A DNA stretch of 64,000 bases, from positions 124,001 through 188,000 of the forward strand of contig JABSSW010000046.1 in NCBI GenBank assembly GCA_018902385.1, read 5' to 3'. How positions within the stretch are numbered: the stretch's first letter is position 1; every line of letters starts with the position of its first letter. The stretch comes from Physcia stellaris (Eukaryota; Ascomycota; Lecanoromycetes; Caliciales; Physciaceae). The translations under genes were made by a program, and so were the position numbers. The notes beneath the pieces were generated by a model that ran no database searches, was not told the DNA's origin, and saw only the letters and a list, made by a program, of their open reading frames with translations. Below are positions 21,034 through 31,336 of this stretch, in pieces.

Positions 21034-21660
21034 GCCGTTGAAAAGGGAGTCGACAAGGCAAAGCGCCTGACACTGGATCTGGCACTAACAACCAGAATAC
21101 ACTCAATAGCCTTGAGGATCAAGCGAGAGGTCAGTAGCCAGGTGTCTCTCCCAGCCGACATCGAGATTGTTACTCGAGAGCGCCAGCTCGACTAAAGTAC
21201 TCGTACAGTACCTTACCATCAATGGACGACGAACCACCCAGACCGCGACGTCTCACCAAACCTCCACCCCAAATGCATCGTTCAATGCGAGGATGAGTGC
21301 CAACGTCGCGACCCAACTGGCGCCAGCTCGACTAAAGTACCGTCTGGACGACGAACCACCCAGACCGTGACGTCTCACCAAACCTCCACACCCCAAATGC
21401 ATCGTTCAATGCGAGGATGAGTGCCAACGTCGCGACCCAACTAGGGTGCACGCAGAGGCAGTTTTGAGAGATGGAAGGGTGGCTTTGCTTGGGCAAGAGC
21501 AGGAATACAAGAGCGAAGGACCGCGACGTCTCACCAAACCTCAACCCCCAAATGCATCGTTCAATGCGAGGATGAGTGCCAATATCGCGACACGGCTTGG
21601 GCGCACGCATGCATTACTAGAAAGAGATAGTGTTTTAAAGGTAGATGAGACGTAGCTTGT
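21034..21660 (+). repeat. Three copies of a NASFNARMSAN-coding segment
   Basis: About 60 bases with the core aaatgcatcgttcaatgcga recur at 21268, 21396 and 21547, each followed by gatgagtgccaay. One frame reads NASFNARMSANVATQL, then GRTHAxA. The flanks (gacgtctcaccaaacctc) are repeated too. The source protein was not recognised. Confidence 0.75.
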
Positions 21661-22007
21661 AGGCTCAATCCTTGGAATCGACTCTTCTGCTTTTTGGATC
21701 TCGTTCGATAGACTGGCAATTGTGCAGGCATGATGAGTTCTAGAGTATCATTTCCAAAATCCCCACGATCACCATGAATAAGGTAGCGCGATTGACTAGG
21801 ATTGTGATCGTCCAATCCTTAAGACACTTGAGTTTGGGGATGATGATATCCTGAGTAGACTTCGTTTGAAGCTGGCTTCCGTCCAATTGACGCCCATCGT
21901 CTGATAGAAGCCCTGCAGACCCTCTAGAAGTAGCTACATCCTCTTACTTCTTAGTAGGTTCTCAATGGCAAGGCGTCGATCCTCGGAAGCCGTTTCTGAA
22001 AGGGGAG
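21661..22007. other. No recognised gene
   Basis: Short frames only. CACGATCAC is at 21764-21772. Confidence 0.4.
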
Positions 22008-22223
22008 TGTTGACATGATGCCAAGCCTTGATGTTGTGATAGTCATGTCCCACAAAAATATTTCTTTCCCTCTTCACGACCGGACTTTCTTCTCAGCAAC
22101 CAAGCTTTTGTCGCCGGGCAAAACAACTCCCTATCGTGATCATCGAGGCTCCTTTATCGCGAGGAACAAGACCAGTTCTTTCTAGAAGACGAAACTTCCC
22201 TGCTACATCTCGGGAGTCGTACA
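22008..22223 (+). promoter_or_regulatory. Upstream region of member B with shared module
   Basis: GAGTGTTGACATGATGCCAA (22007) gives the AGTGTTGA and GCCAAGCC elements also seen at 18.1 and 19.9 kb, followed by a pyrimidine-rich run with TTCACGACC in place of CACGATCAC. The start codon of member B lies about 130 bases further on. Confidence 0.45.
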
Positions 22224-23269
22224 ATGTCGTCTTCAGACGTCACTTTCTTTTCCACCACCATCTGGCGGCTGGAAGAGAGGAACACATTACGGTACATAGT
22301 AGAGAACTGGTCGGAATATCTGACCCGTGCACAAGTGTACCAAGCACTTGTGCAACTCGGTGGACCTAACTCCCCCAACTATCGTTTCAATCATCGTTCG
22401 ACAGATCTCTATGATGGTAAGCCGGTTCTTGCAGGTACCCAGTGCATCAGAGTAACTGACGGCGAGTCCGCCAGGGAACGACGAATGGATGAGTGAATAT
22501 GAGCCAATGAGCGAGGTGGACCCAAGGTTCCCAGAGAACCGTAATCCAAACTACAATCAATGTAAATTTGAAGCCCGTTCCCACCGCTTGAAAGAACAGA
22601 GGGCTGACGTCTTCATCGCAGCGCTGTCCCCGTACGAGAATCTAGGCTTTCCCATTTTGAATTTCGGGTTCGAAGAAAATGGTATGGAGCATAATCCGCA
22701 ACTTGAGCTCGTCGGCTAAATGTCTTGTTAGAAATCCCTGGGCCCAATGTACCTCTGCCAACCACGTCGCTGAACCAGCTCTTTGCGAAATTCTGTGAAT
22801 TGAACCTTGGGCACTTCGAGGACAGAATAGAAGCTGATAGGGAGATAAATAGTCATTCGCACCGTACCTGATCCGCAGCTCAACGGTTCGTCGGCCGTGA
22901 TCTCGATGGCTTGTTGTAATCCGAAAGCTAACGCGGAGAGTAGCACCACCTTTTCTTCACCCATGGCCGTCTGGCCCAGCACCCTTTGTCACTGAAGACC
23001 AGATGCGACACCTCACGAAGCGGTGCTATGGTAAAACCGTATACGGCAGGAATCGGACCGCTTTCTGTGCCATCTATATCCAAGGCCGAGAACGACCAAT
23101 TCCTCCATACAAGTACAACGGCCGAGCAATACATCCTCTGATTTTCCCCTGCCCGATCTGCCCCCGCCTCTTCGCGCACAGTTCCAGCGTGAGACCGCAC
23201 TTTGTCGAATGTGTCCGACAATATGGCAATCCAGCATCTCTTCATTTCGACTCCGCCATAGGGCCTTAG
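22224..23269 (+). CDS. Member B: shorter C2HC-finger family gene
   Basis: Supported exons are 22224-22416, 22475-22681, 22732-about 22863, and the last one from about 23003 to the stop at 23269. Exon 1 ends YLTRAQVYQALVQLGGPNSP and splices in phase 1, as in A, D and E. The exon beginning EIPGPN matches the exon of A beginning EIPGPD at the same junction and phase. The last exon has GRNRTAFCAIY, RERPIPPYK and C-x2-C-x12-H-x3-C followed by YGNP, aligned throughout with A. Only about 140 bases separate exon 3 from the finger exon, so the long Q-rich exon of A is missing. I could not fix that junction. It is either a short functional variant or a deletion derivative. Confidence 0.6.
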
Positions 23270-24639
23270 GGATTACGATAACCTCTGCACTGGCACTCTC
23301 GCTTACTCCGGTCTTTTAATTGCCAATGGTGGTGGGCCCGATGGACCTGTCAACGTGTGGACCGATAGCGATCTTCAAGAGAGCGAGCATCTTTTCGCGG
23401 GGATGAGACTTATGGATTCAAATCTGGAAAGTTTCGCACAGGGGTAATGCTTTCGAGAAAAAAATGTTTCTTAGAGACTACAGGAAAGGGGGACCGCTGA
23501 TGGCATAGTGGCTTTGCGGTGGTTTCTGAAAGCAGAGTGCAAGATGCGGCTAAATGCACAACTGACGCAGGTGGCATGATTGCTTTGCTGTAGCGGTCAA
23601 GAACAGCAGGGAAGGCGCGGCTTGTTGCATAAAGAGAATCCTTAGACTTGCACAACTGGTGATCGTAGTCCTCCCCAATGTTTGCTCTCTACCCTGCCCT
23701 CCGTAAAGCAGGATCCGGCTCCTCACGAAGGAGCCAAATTGGGAACTGTGTGATCTCTAGAGATTTGATCCCTAGTTGTAGCCCCTGTGTCTTGTAAAGT
23801 AAGGGACGAAGTCGCGGAATGCCGTTCATGGAACACTCATTTTTAAGGCAATGCCAAGCCGTAGTCAGCCGAGCTGCAGGATTTTCTGTTTCTTTATTAC
23901 CCTGGGTTGCCACCACACCTTTCGCTCGATAATTTCGTCAGGTCTTCTACGCATGCTGTCCTCACGATGAAGATCGACGAGAGCCATAAGGGTAGGCCGC
24001 CTCAACGTGTTCAGCCGGAATTCAGTGTGGACTGACCACCTGACGGAGTTGCAGAAAACCCTTCAGCAACTCCTAAGCCACGATCACCACCTTGCAGGAG
24101 CGAGGCACACCACACTCTGATCTCTAGGACGAGTCTCAAGCCGGAGCGGACCATAGAGACCATAAATCTGGCCTCGAGGAACTTCAGAGCGCCGGGCTTC
24201 GTCTACGCTGAAGAAGCTGCTTTTGTAAGTCTCCTCAGTTTGCCGTCGACCGAGCTGACAGCGCAGCAGTGACGGAGCCTACTGAATAGACTCCGGCCAA
24301 ATTCTACGATCACTACTCTCGTTGCGAATTATTGGGGTAGGCCGCACTTCGATTAACGTTCCCGCCGAGCTGATGCTGATGACGACAGACTCTTGTGATT
24401 CGAATCTGTCCACCACAAGCCTACCTCCTCCACTGGTTCTGGTTGAAGGTCAGTTTGTTTCGATGTTCGCATGGACTTATGGCAAGTAGCTGATCCTGGC
24501 GTTAGACACCATTACTGTCTCCTGGTAATCCTGCCACAGCACGATTCTTTACGACCGAGAACTCCGCAGTCTTGAGGACAAGCTGCATGAGAATTATTCT
24601 CATCTCTCAACCAGGTACACTCACTCAAGAAAGTCGTGG
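23270..24639. other. Region with promoter-like scraps, no recognised gene
   Basis: 23816-23860 repeats ATGCCGTTCATGGAA and AATGCCAAGCC, elements also present near 10880-10915. Recurring motifs are at 24079-24087 (CACGATCAC), 24305-24313 (TACGATCAC) and 23660 (reverse strand). No convincing coding region was found. Confidence 0.4.
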
Positions 24640-25560
24640 ATGTTGAATATATCTAAGTTGACTGGTGTAGTAACAGCGCCAACACTGGCCAGGCGAACCG
24701 TCCCTCCAGTCAGCATACTTCACGATCACCGCGTCCCCCACCCTCAACCTACTTCACGATCACCGCACGGCTGCGGACCTTTACCACCGAGCAAGAGACT
24801 AGGTTGGCATAGGAAGGCGACTATCTACTGTGGAGAAGCCTGACATGATGCCGCTTACGGTATTTTCGACGTACTTGGCAGATTCAAGATCACAGTGTAC
24901 AATCAAGACCGGTTAGAGGACAATGCGCTTGAAGAGACCGTCAGTCGGCAGTATACGCCAACGATGTTCAGCTCTTCACTGAATACAATGCCAATCTGGT
25001 TACAATGGCCGGAGTCCTTGAGAGCCTTCACGACACTGCCGTGGGCTTACCGATCACACTTCAAGATGTCATGGACAACAACCTGCGGGACAAGGACCAG
25101 AGGGAACAGGTTATGTCAAAGCGTTGGCCGGCAACTACGCACATCAGGGACGACTTCTTGGTTTCTGTATCACATGCCTTTGATTGGAAGTGTCTCGAGG
25201 GCCGCCGCCCGAGAGATTCCTTTTAGCGTCCGCCGGGGACATCAAGACTCTTGATGAGGTACGCCATCTGATCCAGGTAATACGACGTGGAGTGGAACGT
25301 CTCGGTATGGCACAGTTGCCCGGCGTCGAATTCCTCCCAAACACCGACCCTGTGAGATTGTCTTCTCGGCCCCTACCAGACATCGTCATGGAAATATTAC
25401 TGGAAACGTAGCCTCATCAGGCACGTGCAAGATCCTCGTCAGGAGCTGCGAAGCGCCGTGGCCGTCTAGTTCAAGGACAGCGCGTCACGTTAGAGAGCGA
25501 TGGTGCGACGAATACAGACGATGAGATGGAGCTTCGCGCTTCCGAGACTATTTATCATAG
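24640..25560 (+). pseudogene. Unknown coding scraps; 25.2 kb segment repeated at 15.5 kb
   Basis: Two CACGATCAC motifs lie 33 bases apart at 24721 and 24754. At 25184-25411 one frame reads LDEVRHLIQVIRRGVERLGM, then QLPGVEFLPNTDPV; degenerate copies are at 15460-15600, 15670-15725 and, for the last part, 39205-39255. The protein was not recognised. Confidence 0.35.
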
Positions 25561-25870
25561 ATGTTCATGAATCTCGTCACTTTCGAGATGAATCAAGGTC
25601 AGTTTGTCTCTTTGCTTCGACCATTCAGTCTTCTCATCGAATCAAGCAGGCCAATTTAAAGCACGGCAAGAAAATTTGCCACTGTTGTCCCCTGGCTGGA
25701 CTGGCGATCAATCCGCTTCAGTCGGCAATCCAAAATCGACCCCTGTCTTCGAGCAAGCACGTACCATTTCTGACAAGACTTCTACGGAATCTCCACTTGC
25801 TAGTCGAAGTACGCGGAGACGAACAAAGACACCCACTGGAAGATTTGCTATAATTCTCCGTTGGGGGTAA
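25561..25870 (+). CDS. Two-exon small protein of about 85 aa, unknown
   Basis: The ATG at 25561 opens a short exon (MFMNLVTFEMNQ) that joins through a 52-base intron (GTCAGT at 25598 to GCAG at 25649) to a frame reading GQFKARQENLPLLSPG and ending in a basic Thr/Ser-rich tail (RSTRRRTKTPTGR) with a stop at 25870. Frames and splice sites agree. No homology was recognised. It sits directly upstream of the CNBP-type piece at 25.9 kb and may itself be a fragment of a longer gene. Confidence 0.35.
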
Positions 25871-25919
25871 GCGGCCTCGAAAGAAAGGTTTTTAAAGCAC
25901 ATCAGAGGATTTTCAGGCA

Positions 25920-26400
25920 ATGAAGGGCGCGCTTCGGCGCGGCACCTGGAGGGTCCTATGGCGGCGGTGGAGGGGGCGCTTCGGCGCGGCACCTGGAGGG
26001 TCCTATGGCGGCGGTGGAGGGCAAGAGTGTTACAAGTGCGGCGCTTTCGATCTGAAACGAGTCATGAAAGCGTTGAGTACTTTAAAAGACAGCCCACGCA
26101 AATTCTTCTTTCACGACGGGGTTGTCGATCGACGTGCCGTTACAAAAGACATCCTCGACCTGTTTGCAGGTGACGACGACTTCGAACCCGGAGTGGGGAG
26201 ACTCTCATTACCGCAACCTCGCAGATGCATTTGGGATTCTCCCTTCGGTCCGGGGACTCGGTCACCCTGGGAATGGAGGACACATCGCACGTAACTGTAC
26301 CGAAGGTGGAGGTGGCTATGGAGGCTGTGGCCAGAACCAAGGCGGTTACGGCGGCGGTTACGGAGGTGGTGGTCGCGGAGGACACCGTCTGAACTTTCAT
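25920..26400 (+). pseudogene. CNBP-type piece interrupted by an unrelated segment
   Basis: A 48-base Gly-rich unit (coding GRFGAAPGGSYGGGGG) is duplicated in tandem at 25926 and 25974, then reads QECYKCG. An unrelated segment follows (FFFHDGVVDRRAVTKDILDL, 26100-26170), and the CNBP text resumes at about 26277 with GHIARNCTEGGGGYGGCGQN up to GGRGGH. A knuckle has thus been split by foreign sequence of about 220 bases. Confidence 0.65.
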
Positions 26401-26689
26401 CCTTTACATAGTAGAGAAGTTCCAAAGCGTATATCCACTTGTACTAGCCGTAGTAACTGTAGTGGAAGCCAAATAGATACTGCAATAAAATGACGATTCC
26501 CAGTCGCTGAAGGGCGCCTGCCGAGCCATCCCGGATAGGGGTATTTAAGCGAGCAGTAGGTCTCACAACTTTCACCGCTCCCTTGTGAAGTCTTCAAAGT
26601 GATCTTAGGTCCGTCCGTCTTCCTACTGTAACCTTCAACCCACGCACCCTCCTCTTCCTCCCCCTCTCCCTTCGCACACTGGATCCACA
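26401..26689 (+). promoter_or_regulatory. Pyrimidine-rich leader before the chimeric frame at 26690
   Basis: A run rich in C and T (ccctcctcttcctccccctc region, about 26645-26680) ends 10 bases before an ATG in the context CACAATGAC. This is typical of strong fungal 5' leaders. 26400-26640 has no recognised feature. Confidence 0.4.
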
Positions 26690-27275
26690 ATGACAATCAT
26701 GAGGCAAAGTGACATCTTTTTACTGCTTGGTACGGCCCCTGGAGCTCGACTTCCTCGGGGGCCGTACCAAGCTCAATGCTCCAGTACACACCCTACTCTC
26801 CAGTCAAAAGAACGGCTCTGCCGAGTCATGATATCCTGTGTGCTCGTGGTGGACGATATTATTGCCACTGGTGAGTGAGACTGACTGCTACACACCCTAC
26901 TAGAGTACGCCAGCTGACTGAATTGATTCAGGTGGATCCGCTGCGGCTGCGGGATCCTTAGTCGAGCAGCTCGGCGGAATACTCTGCTTCCTCATCCTTC
27001 GTATACTCGAACTTCACGGGGCGGCCCCTAGAGCTGGACTTCCTAGGGGTCGTCTCGTGGTAGACGACATTATTGACGTTTTTAGCACCAAACAACATAG
27101 CAAGGAGAAACTTTGCTGGATTCATGATCGTTGTGGCTACTTGGGAGAATCACTCTTCGAAATATGTGTGCATTTACATACCGGTGAGACTGACTGCTAC
27201 CCATCATACTAGTGCACGCCAGCTGACTGGATTGACTTAGGTGGACCTGCTGCGGCGGCAGGATCCCTAGTGTAG
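26690..27275 (+). CDS. Chimeric APRT-derived frame, 155 aa, three exons
   Basis: Exons 26690-26870, 26932-27183 and 27241-27275 join in frame at GT-AG introns whose sequences are copies of each other (gtgagactgactgctac start, ctgactg near the end). The first exon has a novel N-terminus (MTIMRQSDIF) and then the APRT PRPP-binding motif VLVVDDIIATG. The second starts GGSAAAAGSLVEQLGGIL, as in APRT, and then departs into unrelated text (STKQHSKEKLCWIHDRC). The APRT N-terminal half is absent, so adenine salvage activity is not expected. It may be a transcribed new gene or a chance-open fragment array. Confidence 0.45.
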
Positions 27276-27278
27276 CAG

Positions 27279-27661
27279 ATGGGCGGAGTACTTCTAGGGT
27301 ACATCTTCATATTGGAACTCGACTTTCTCAAGGGCCGTACAAAGCTGAATGCTCCTGTACACCCCTACTCTCCAGCCAAAATGTCGGCTCTGCCGAGCTC
27401 GGGGCAGAGTGTGCTCGTGGTGGACGATATCATTGCCACTGGTGAGACTGATTGCTACACAACTTACTAGAGCACGCAGCTGACTGAGTTGACTCAGGTG
27501 GGTCCGCTGCGGCTGCAGGATCACTCGTGGAGCGAATAGGCGGCATACTCCTAGGATACGTGTTCATACTAGAGCTGGACTTCCTAAAGGGCTGCACCAA
27601 GCTCGAGGCCCCTGTATACACCCTCCTTTCTGGTCAGAAGGACAGCTCTGTCGAGTCATGA
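27279..27661 (+). CDS. APRT C-terminal chimera with internal duplication, 108 aa
   Basis: The ATG at 27279 opens an exon (to 27441) that reads the APRT C-terminal strand text (YIFILELDFLKGRTKLNAPV), then returns to the PRPP motif VLVVDDIIATG. A 56-base intron leads to the exon 27498-27661, which repeats GGSAAAAGSLVERIGGILLG, then LELDFLKG, and ends in an intact-looking C-terminus YTLLSGQKDSSVES. The order C-term, PRPP loop, C-term shows a tandem duplication of the last APRT exons. The N-terminal half is missing. Confidence 0.5.
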
Positions 27662-28375
27662 TATCGTTAATCTCGAACCCACTTATCCCGTCAGATTTTT
27701 GAGCCCGGGTCCGCTTCGGCTGCACGATCACTTGTCGAGCAAATTGGCGGCATACCCCTAGGATACGTGTTCATACTAGAGCTGGACTTCCTAAAGGGCC
27801 GCACCAAGTTCAAGGCCTCTGTATACACCCTCCTTTCTGGTCAGAAGGACAGCTCTGCCGAGCCATGATATCCTTAATTTCGAAACCACACTCCTGGGAT
27901 ACTTAGAGCTGGACTTCCTAAAGAGCTTTACCAAGCTCAATGACTCTGTACACACCCTTCTTTCTGGTCAGAAGGACAGCTCTGCCAAGTGACGATAGCA
28001 TTTCGAAACCACTTATCGCGTCACACAAGAAGAAGCTCTTCGGATAACATCCAGATGTCGTGCCAGCTTGTAGTCTGCACTTTTCAGACCTAGCTTCAGT
28101 ATCTCTATATCTAGGCTCGTCCACATACGCACCCAGTGGTCCTTGGCTTGAGAATGGACGAAGTCACCCCCATCACGACCACGTCTCACAGTACTCTCCA
28201 GTCAAAAGGACGGCTCTGCGAGTCATGATATCCTTAATCTCGAAACCACTTCTCCCGCCAGATTTTGGACGCTGGGGTTCCGCTGCGGCCGCAGGATCGG
28301 TCGTCGAGCAGATTGACGGCATACTCCCGGGATACTTAGAGCTGGACTTCCTAAAGGGCCGTACCAATAGCGGTC
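27662..28375 (+). pseudogene. Further copies of the last APRT exon
   Basis: At least three more partial copies of the last exon lie at about 27715-27870, 27890-27990 and 28170-28370 (LELDFLKGRTK; SGQKDSSAE; GSAAAAGSVVEQIDG). Each is shorter or altered. A CACGATCAC at 27723 arises within one copy from the APRT text. Confidence 0.65.
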
Positions 28376-28486
28376 GCACGCAGACTCGAAGGTCTGATCA
28401 TGAGAAGAAGCATCAAGCAAAGCCTGGTCGCCATGCTGTGTTTTTAGAGACAATAAATATTCAGCTCTCAGAACCCACCCCCGAAG

Positions 28487-29510
28487 GCAAGAGTGCTCCA
28501 AGTGCAGAAAAGAGGACACATCGCGCGCAACTGTACCGTTCGGTGGAGGTGGCTATGGGGGTCCGTTCCGTTCGATCCTCTGGTCACCTGGTTCCTCGGG
28601 TTTTTTTTTTTTTTTTTTTTAATCGTCGATGGAGGGCAAGAGTGCTACAAGCGCGGAAAAGTAGGACACATCGCGCGCAACTATACCGGTCGGTGGAGGT
28701 GGCTATGGAAGTCCGCCTTTCGAATATTCCGTTCGACCCTCTGGTGACCTGGTTTCTCCGGGCTTTTTTTTTTTTTTTTTTTTTATCGTCGATGGAGGGC
28801 AAGAATGCTACATGTGCGGGAAAGTAGGACACATCGCACGTAACTGCACCGGGTGGAGGTGGCTATGGACGTTTGCCTTTCGACTCTTCCGGCCGACCCT
28901 CTGGCAACCTGTTCTCTCGGTGCTCTTTCGACGATGGGCGGCAATAGTTCTACAAGTGCGGAAGTTAGGACACATCGCTCGCAACTGCACCGAAGGCGGA
29001 GATATCTACAAAGCACAAGAGTGCGACCTCTTAGGTCGTGACGTGCAGTATCCTCAACAGCTCGCTCAACAAATACGCTTTCGACAAGTGTGGCGGAGCA
29101 GGACACATCGCACGTAACTGCGCTGGCGGAGGTGGCTACAGAGACAAGCCTGTGTTCGGTCTGCTTGTCAGGGATGCTGATGCAGAGAAGGCGCAACAGT
29201 CAGGGGAATTGCTCGAATCTTCTGCTCCTTTTACTGCGGGCGTCCGCCGATCTGTTCCGGCCTGTCATTTCTCGTTCTCATCAACCTCGAGCTACCTACA
29301 GATAACGCCATGTCATCTCAGCATCTATACACCCACTTCTGGGGATTTTTAAGAGTGTCACAAGTGTGGCGGAGTAGGACACATCGCGCGCAATTGTACC
29401 GAAGGCGGAGGTGGAGAGCAAGAGTGCTACAACCGCGGGAAGGTAGGGCACATCGCACGTAACTGTACCGAAGGCGGAGGTGGCTATGGAGGCAAGTGTG
29501 TTTTCCGGAG
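28487..29510 (+). pseudogene. Array of CNBP-type zinc-knuckle exons
   Basis: Seven copies of a segment coding QECYKCGKVGHIARNCTEGG or close variants lie at about 28487, 28633, 28795, 28930, 29085, 29350 and 29420. The first three are spaced about 160 bases and include a shared stretch (gaccctctggtgacctgg type) followed in two copies by runs of 20 and 21 T. They are read in different frames and no array-wide gene is possible, although a 255-codon frame from 28060 runs through the APRT scrap and the first copies out of frame. Confidence 0.75.
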
Positions 29511-29644
29511 GTCTTGAGCCAACAGTGGAGAAGGGATCTCCTGAGTTCTTGTTGGGTATTGTGTGGAAGGGGAATCACTGGTCGTAAGTTACTCAGGCGT
29601 CCTTTTACTCTTTGCGCGGCAACTAATGGCAATCCTAGGGCAGC

Positions 29645-30400
29645 CTTTCGGAATCAGCACGCTTCATGCCGTCCCTTTCGTCCTCCTTATCTCCAAGCGA
29701 ATCCCGAGATCCACCGAGAGGAATGCTGGGCAAAGAGCGAGGACACTTTTCAAGGAAAAGAGATGGTTTGTTGGGATACACACACAATGCCACGGCAGCT
29801 TCTTGGAATCAGCACGCTTCATGCCGTCCCCTGCGTCCTCGTCATCTCCAAACCAATCCCGAGATCCACCGAGAAGAATGCTAGGCAAATGGCGAGAAGA
29901 TTTTTCCAGGGAAAAGAGGTGGTTTCTCGGGAAAGACTGGCAAGTTGAAAGACAGATTCATGAGCTCAGCATGCGTTTGCCATCCTCTTCGCCCTCAAAA
30001 TTCCAACATCCCCAAAAGGGTCAGAGAGAAAGGCTGGGTAAATGGCAAGCATGGTAGTCAAGCAAACGGGGTGGTCTTGGGGGAAGATTGGCGATCTAAA
30101 GACAGATCCTTGAGCTCAGCACGCCTTTGCCGTCCTCTTCGCCCTCACAAATCCCAAGATCCCCAACAATCAGCGAAAGGGAGGCCGTGTGAATGGGAAG
30201 AACGGTAGTCAAGCAAAAGAGGCGGTTCGTTGGGACAGATTGGCAATCTGAAGACAAACTCTTAAGATCAGCACGCTTTCGCTGCCCTCGTCGTCCACAT
30301 ACGTCCCAGGATCCCCAAAGATCAGCGAGAGGAAGGCTGGGCGAATGGCAAGAACGGCAGTCAAGCATAAGTGGTGGCTCGTTGGTGGAGGCAGACGATA
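29645..30400 (+). repeat. Five diverged tandem copies of a unit of about 150 bp
   Basis: Units near 29655, 29807, 29965, 30115 and 30270 share agcacgcttc, a ccgtcctcttcgccctc type run, aatcccragatccmc and gaaaggctgggcaaatgg. The most readable frame gives SARFMPSPSSSS, then SRDPPRRMLGKWRE. No known protein was recognised. Divergence rises along the array. Confidence 0.75.
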
Positions 30401-31336
30401 GAATCAGGCGGCGTTTTGACAAGCCTCTAGTCATTGCAATACAGGCTCTGATTGACCGCAACCAATTGCTCGATGACTCCATATCCTTCTGCCCGTTTTC
30501 GTCCGTAAATGTCCATATCTCGCCCCTCTCTCCCCGCCAAAGAAGCAGAAGCCCCCAAGGCAAGATTTGCCGGCGAACTAGACCTCGTACGTCTGATCTA
30601 CAAGGTGAATAGAAATTTCCGCCAGTCGTCCCGAGGCTGCTGCTGCATAGCCGGGACAGATTGAATAGCAATCACATCGGCGTAACGGCTTCGCTGTGGT
30701 TTCACTATGACAGCTACTCGTAGAGTGATAGATCATTGAATCTACGAGGTGATCGCGGCTATGACGAGGCCTTGCAGCTCCTCCTCGTCCAATCATGGCC
30801 CAGCATTGGGGCGAAACGCCCTTCAATTCCGTGAATAGAAGCTTCATGCGTCTGATAACCCCTGTATAAGTGTCAGAGGGCTGTGATTGTAGCCGTAGAG
30901 TGATAGATCATTGAATACACGAGGTGATCGCCGGACCTTGCAGCTGCTCCTCGTCCAATCATGGGTCAGCATTGAGCGAAACGTGCTCCTTTTCCGTGAA
31001 TAGGGTCATTGATGATCGCGGCAGGAGGATCATAGAGCTGTGATTGTAGCCGTTCGACGATGATGTGGACAGTAACGTTGTTGTTCACTGATCGGGGCCG
31101 TCCCGATTGGGAATCGAATGACATCCCGCTGGTTAAATATCCGGGCCCCCAGCTCTGATTCTTCGAACTTCAACTCCACCACCTTTCAGTCTGTTCACGA
31201 TTGCAAGCAAAGTCTTCGTGGATGATGATGTTGCTTCTTGGTGCCTCTTATCAATACTCCATGCTGCCTTGCACTTTACTGTTGTGGTGTGGATAGGATG
31301 GCTTCGCGGCCTGGCTGGCAACTCCGCCGTGCTCTT
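30401..31336. repeat. Duplicated non-coding segment of about 170 bp
   Basis: gtagagtgatagatcattga at 30720 and 30895 starts two similar blocks (cgaggtgatcgc, cagctsctcctcgtccaatc, atggsycagcattg). A third partial start is near 31040. The rest of 30401-31336 shows no gene. Confidence 0.7.

Noticed and set aside
26690-28375. A functional APRT gene
   Set aside because: The N-terminal half is absent here and lies elsewhere (33.1 kb) in scattered order.
28060-28827. 255-codon open frame as one protein
   Set aside because: It starts with GTG, runs through an APRT scrap, then reads zinc-knuckle copies in the wrong frame and two T runs as polyphenylalanine; better explained by fragment arrays.
28487-29510. 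CCHC knuckles as nucleocapsid of an LTR-type element
   Set aside because: Knuckles are separated by Gly/Tyr/Arg-rich linkers and spliceosomal introns as in CNBP/Gis2 genes; no reverse transcriptase, integrase or terminal repeats were seen.
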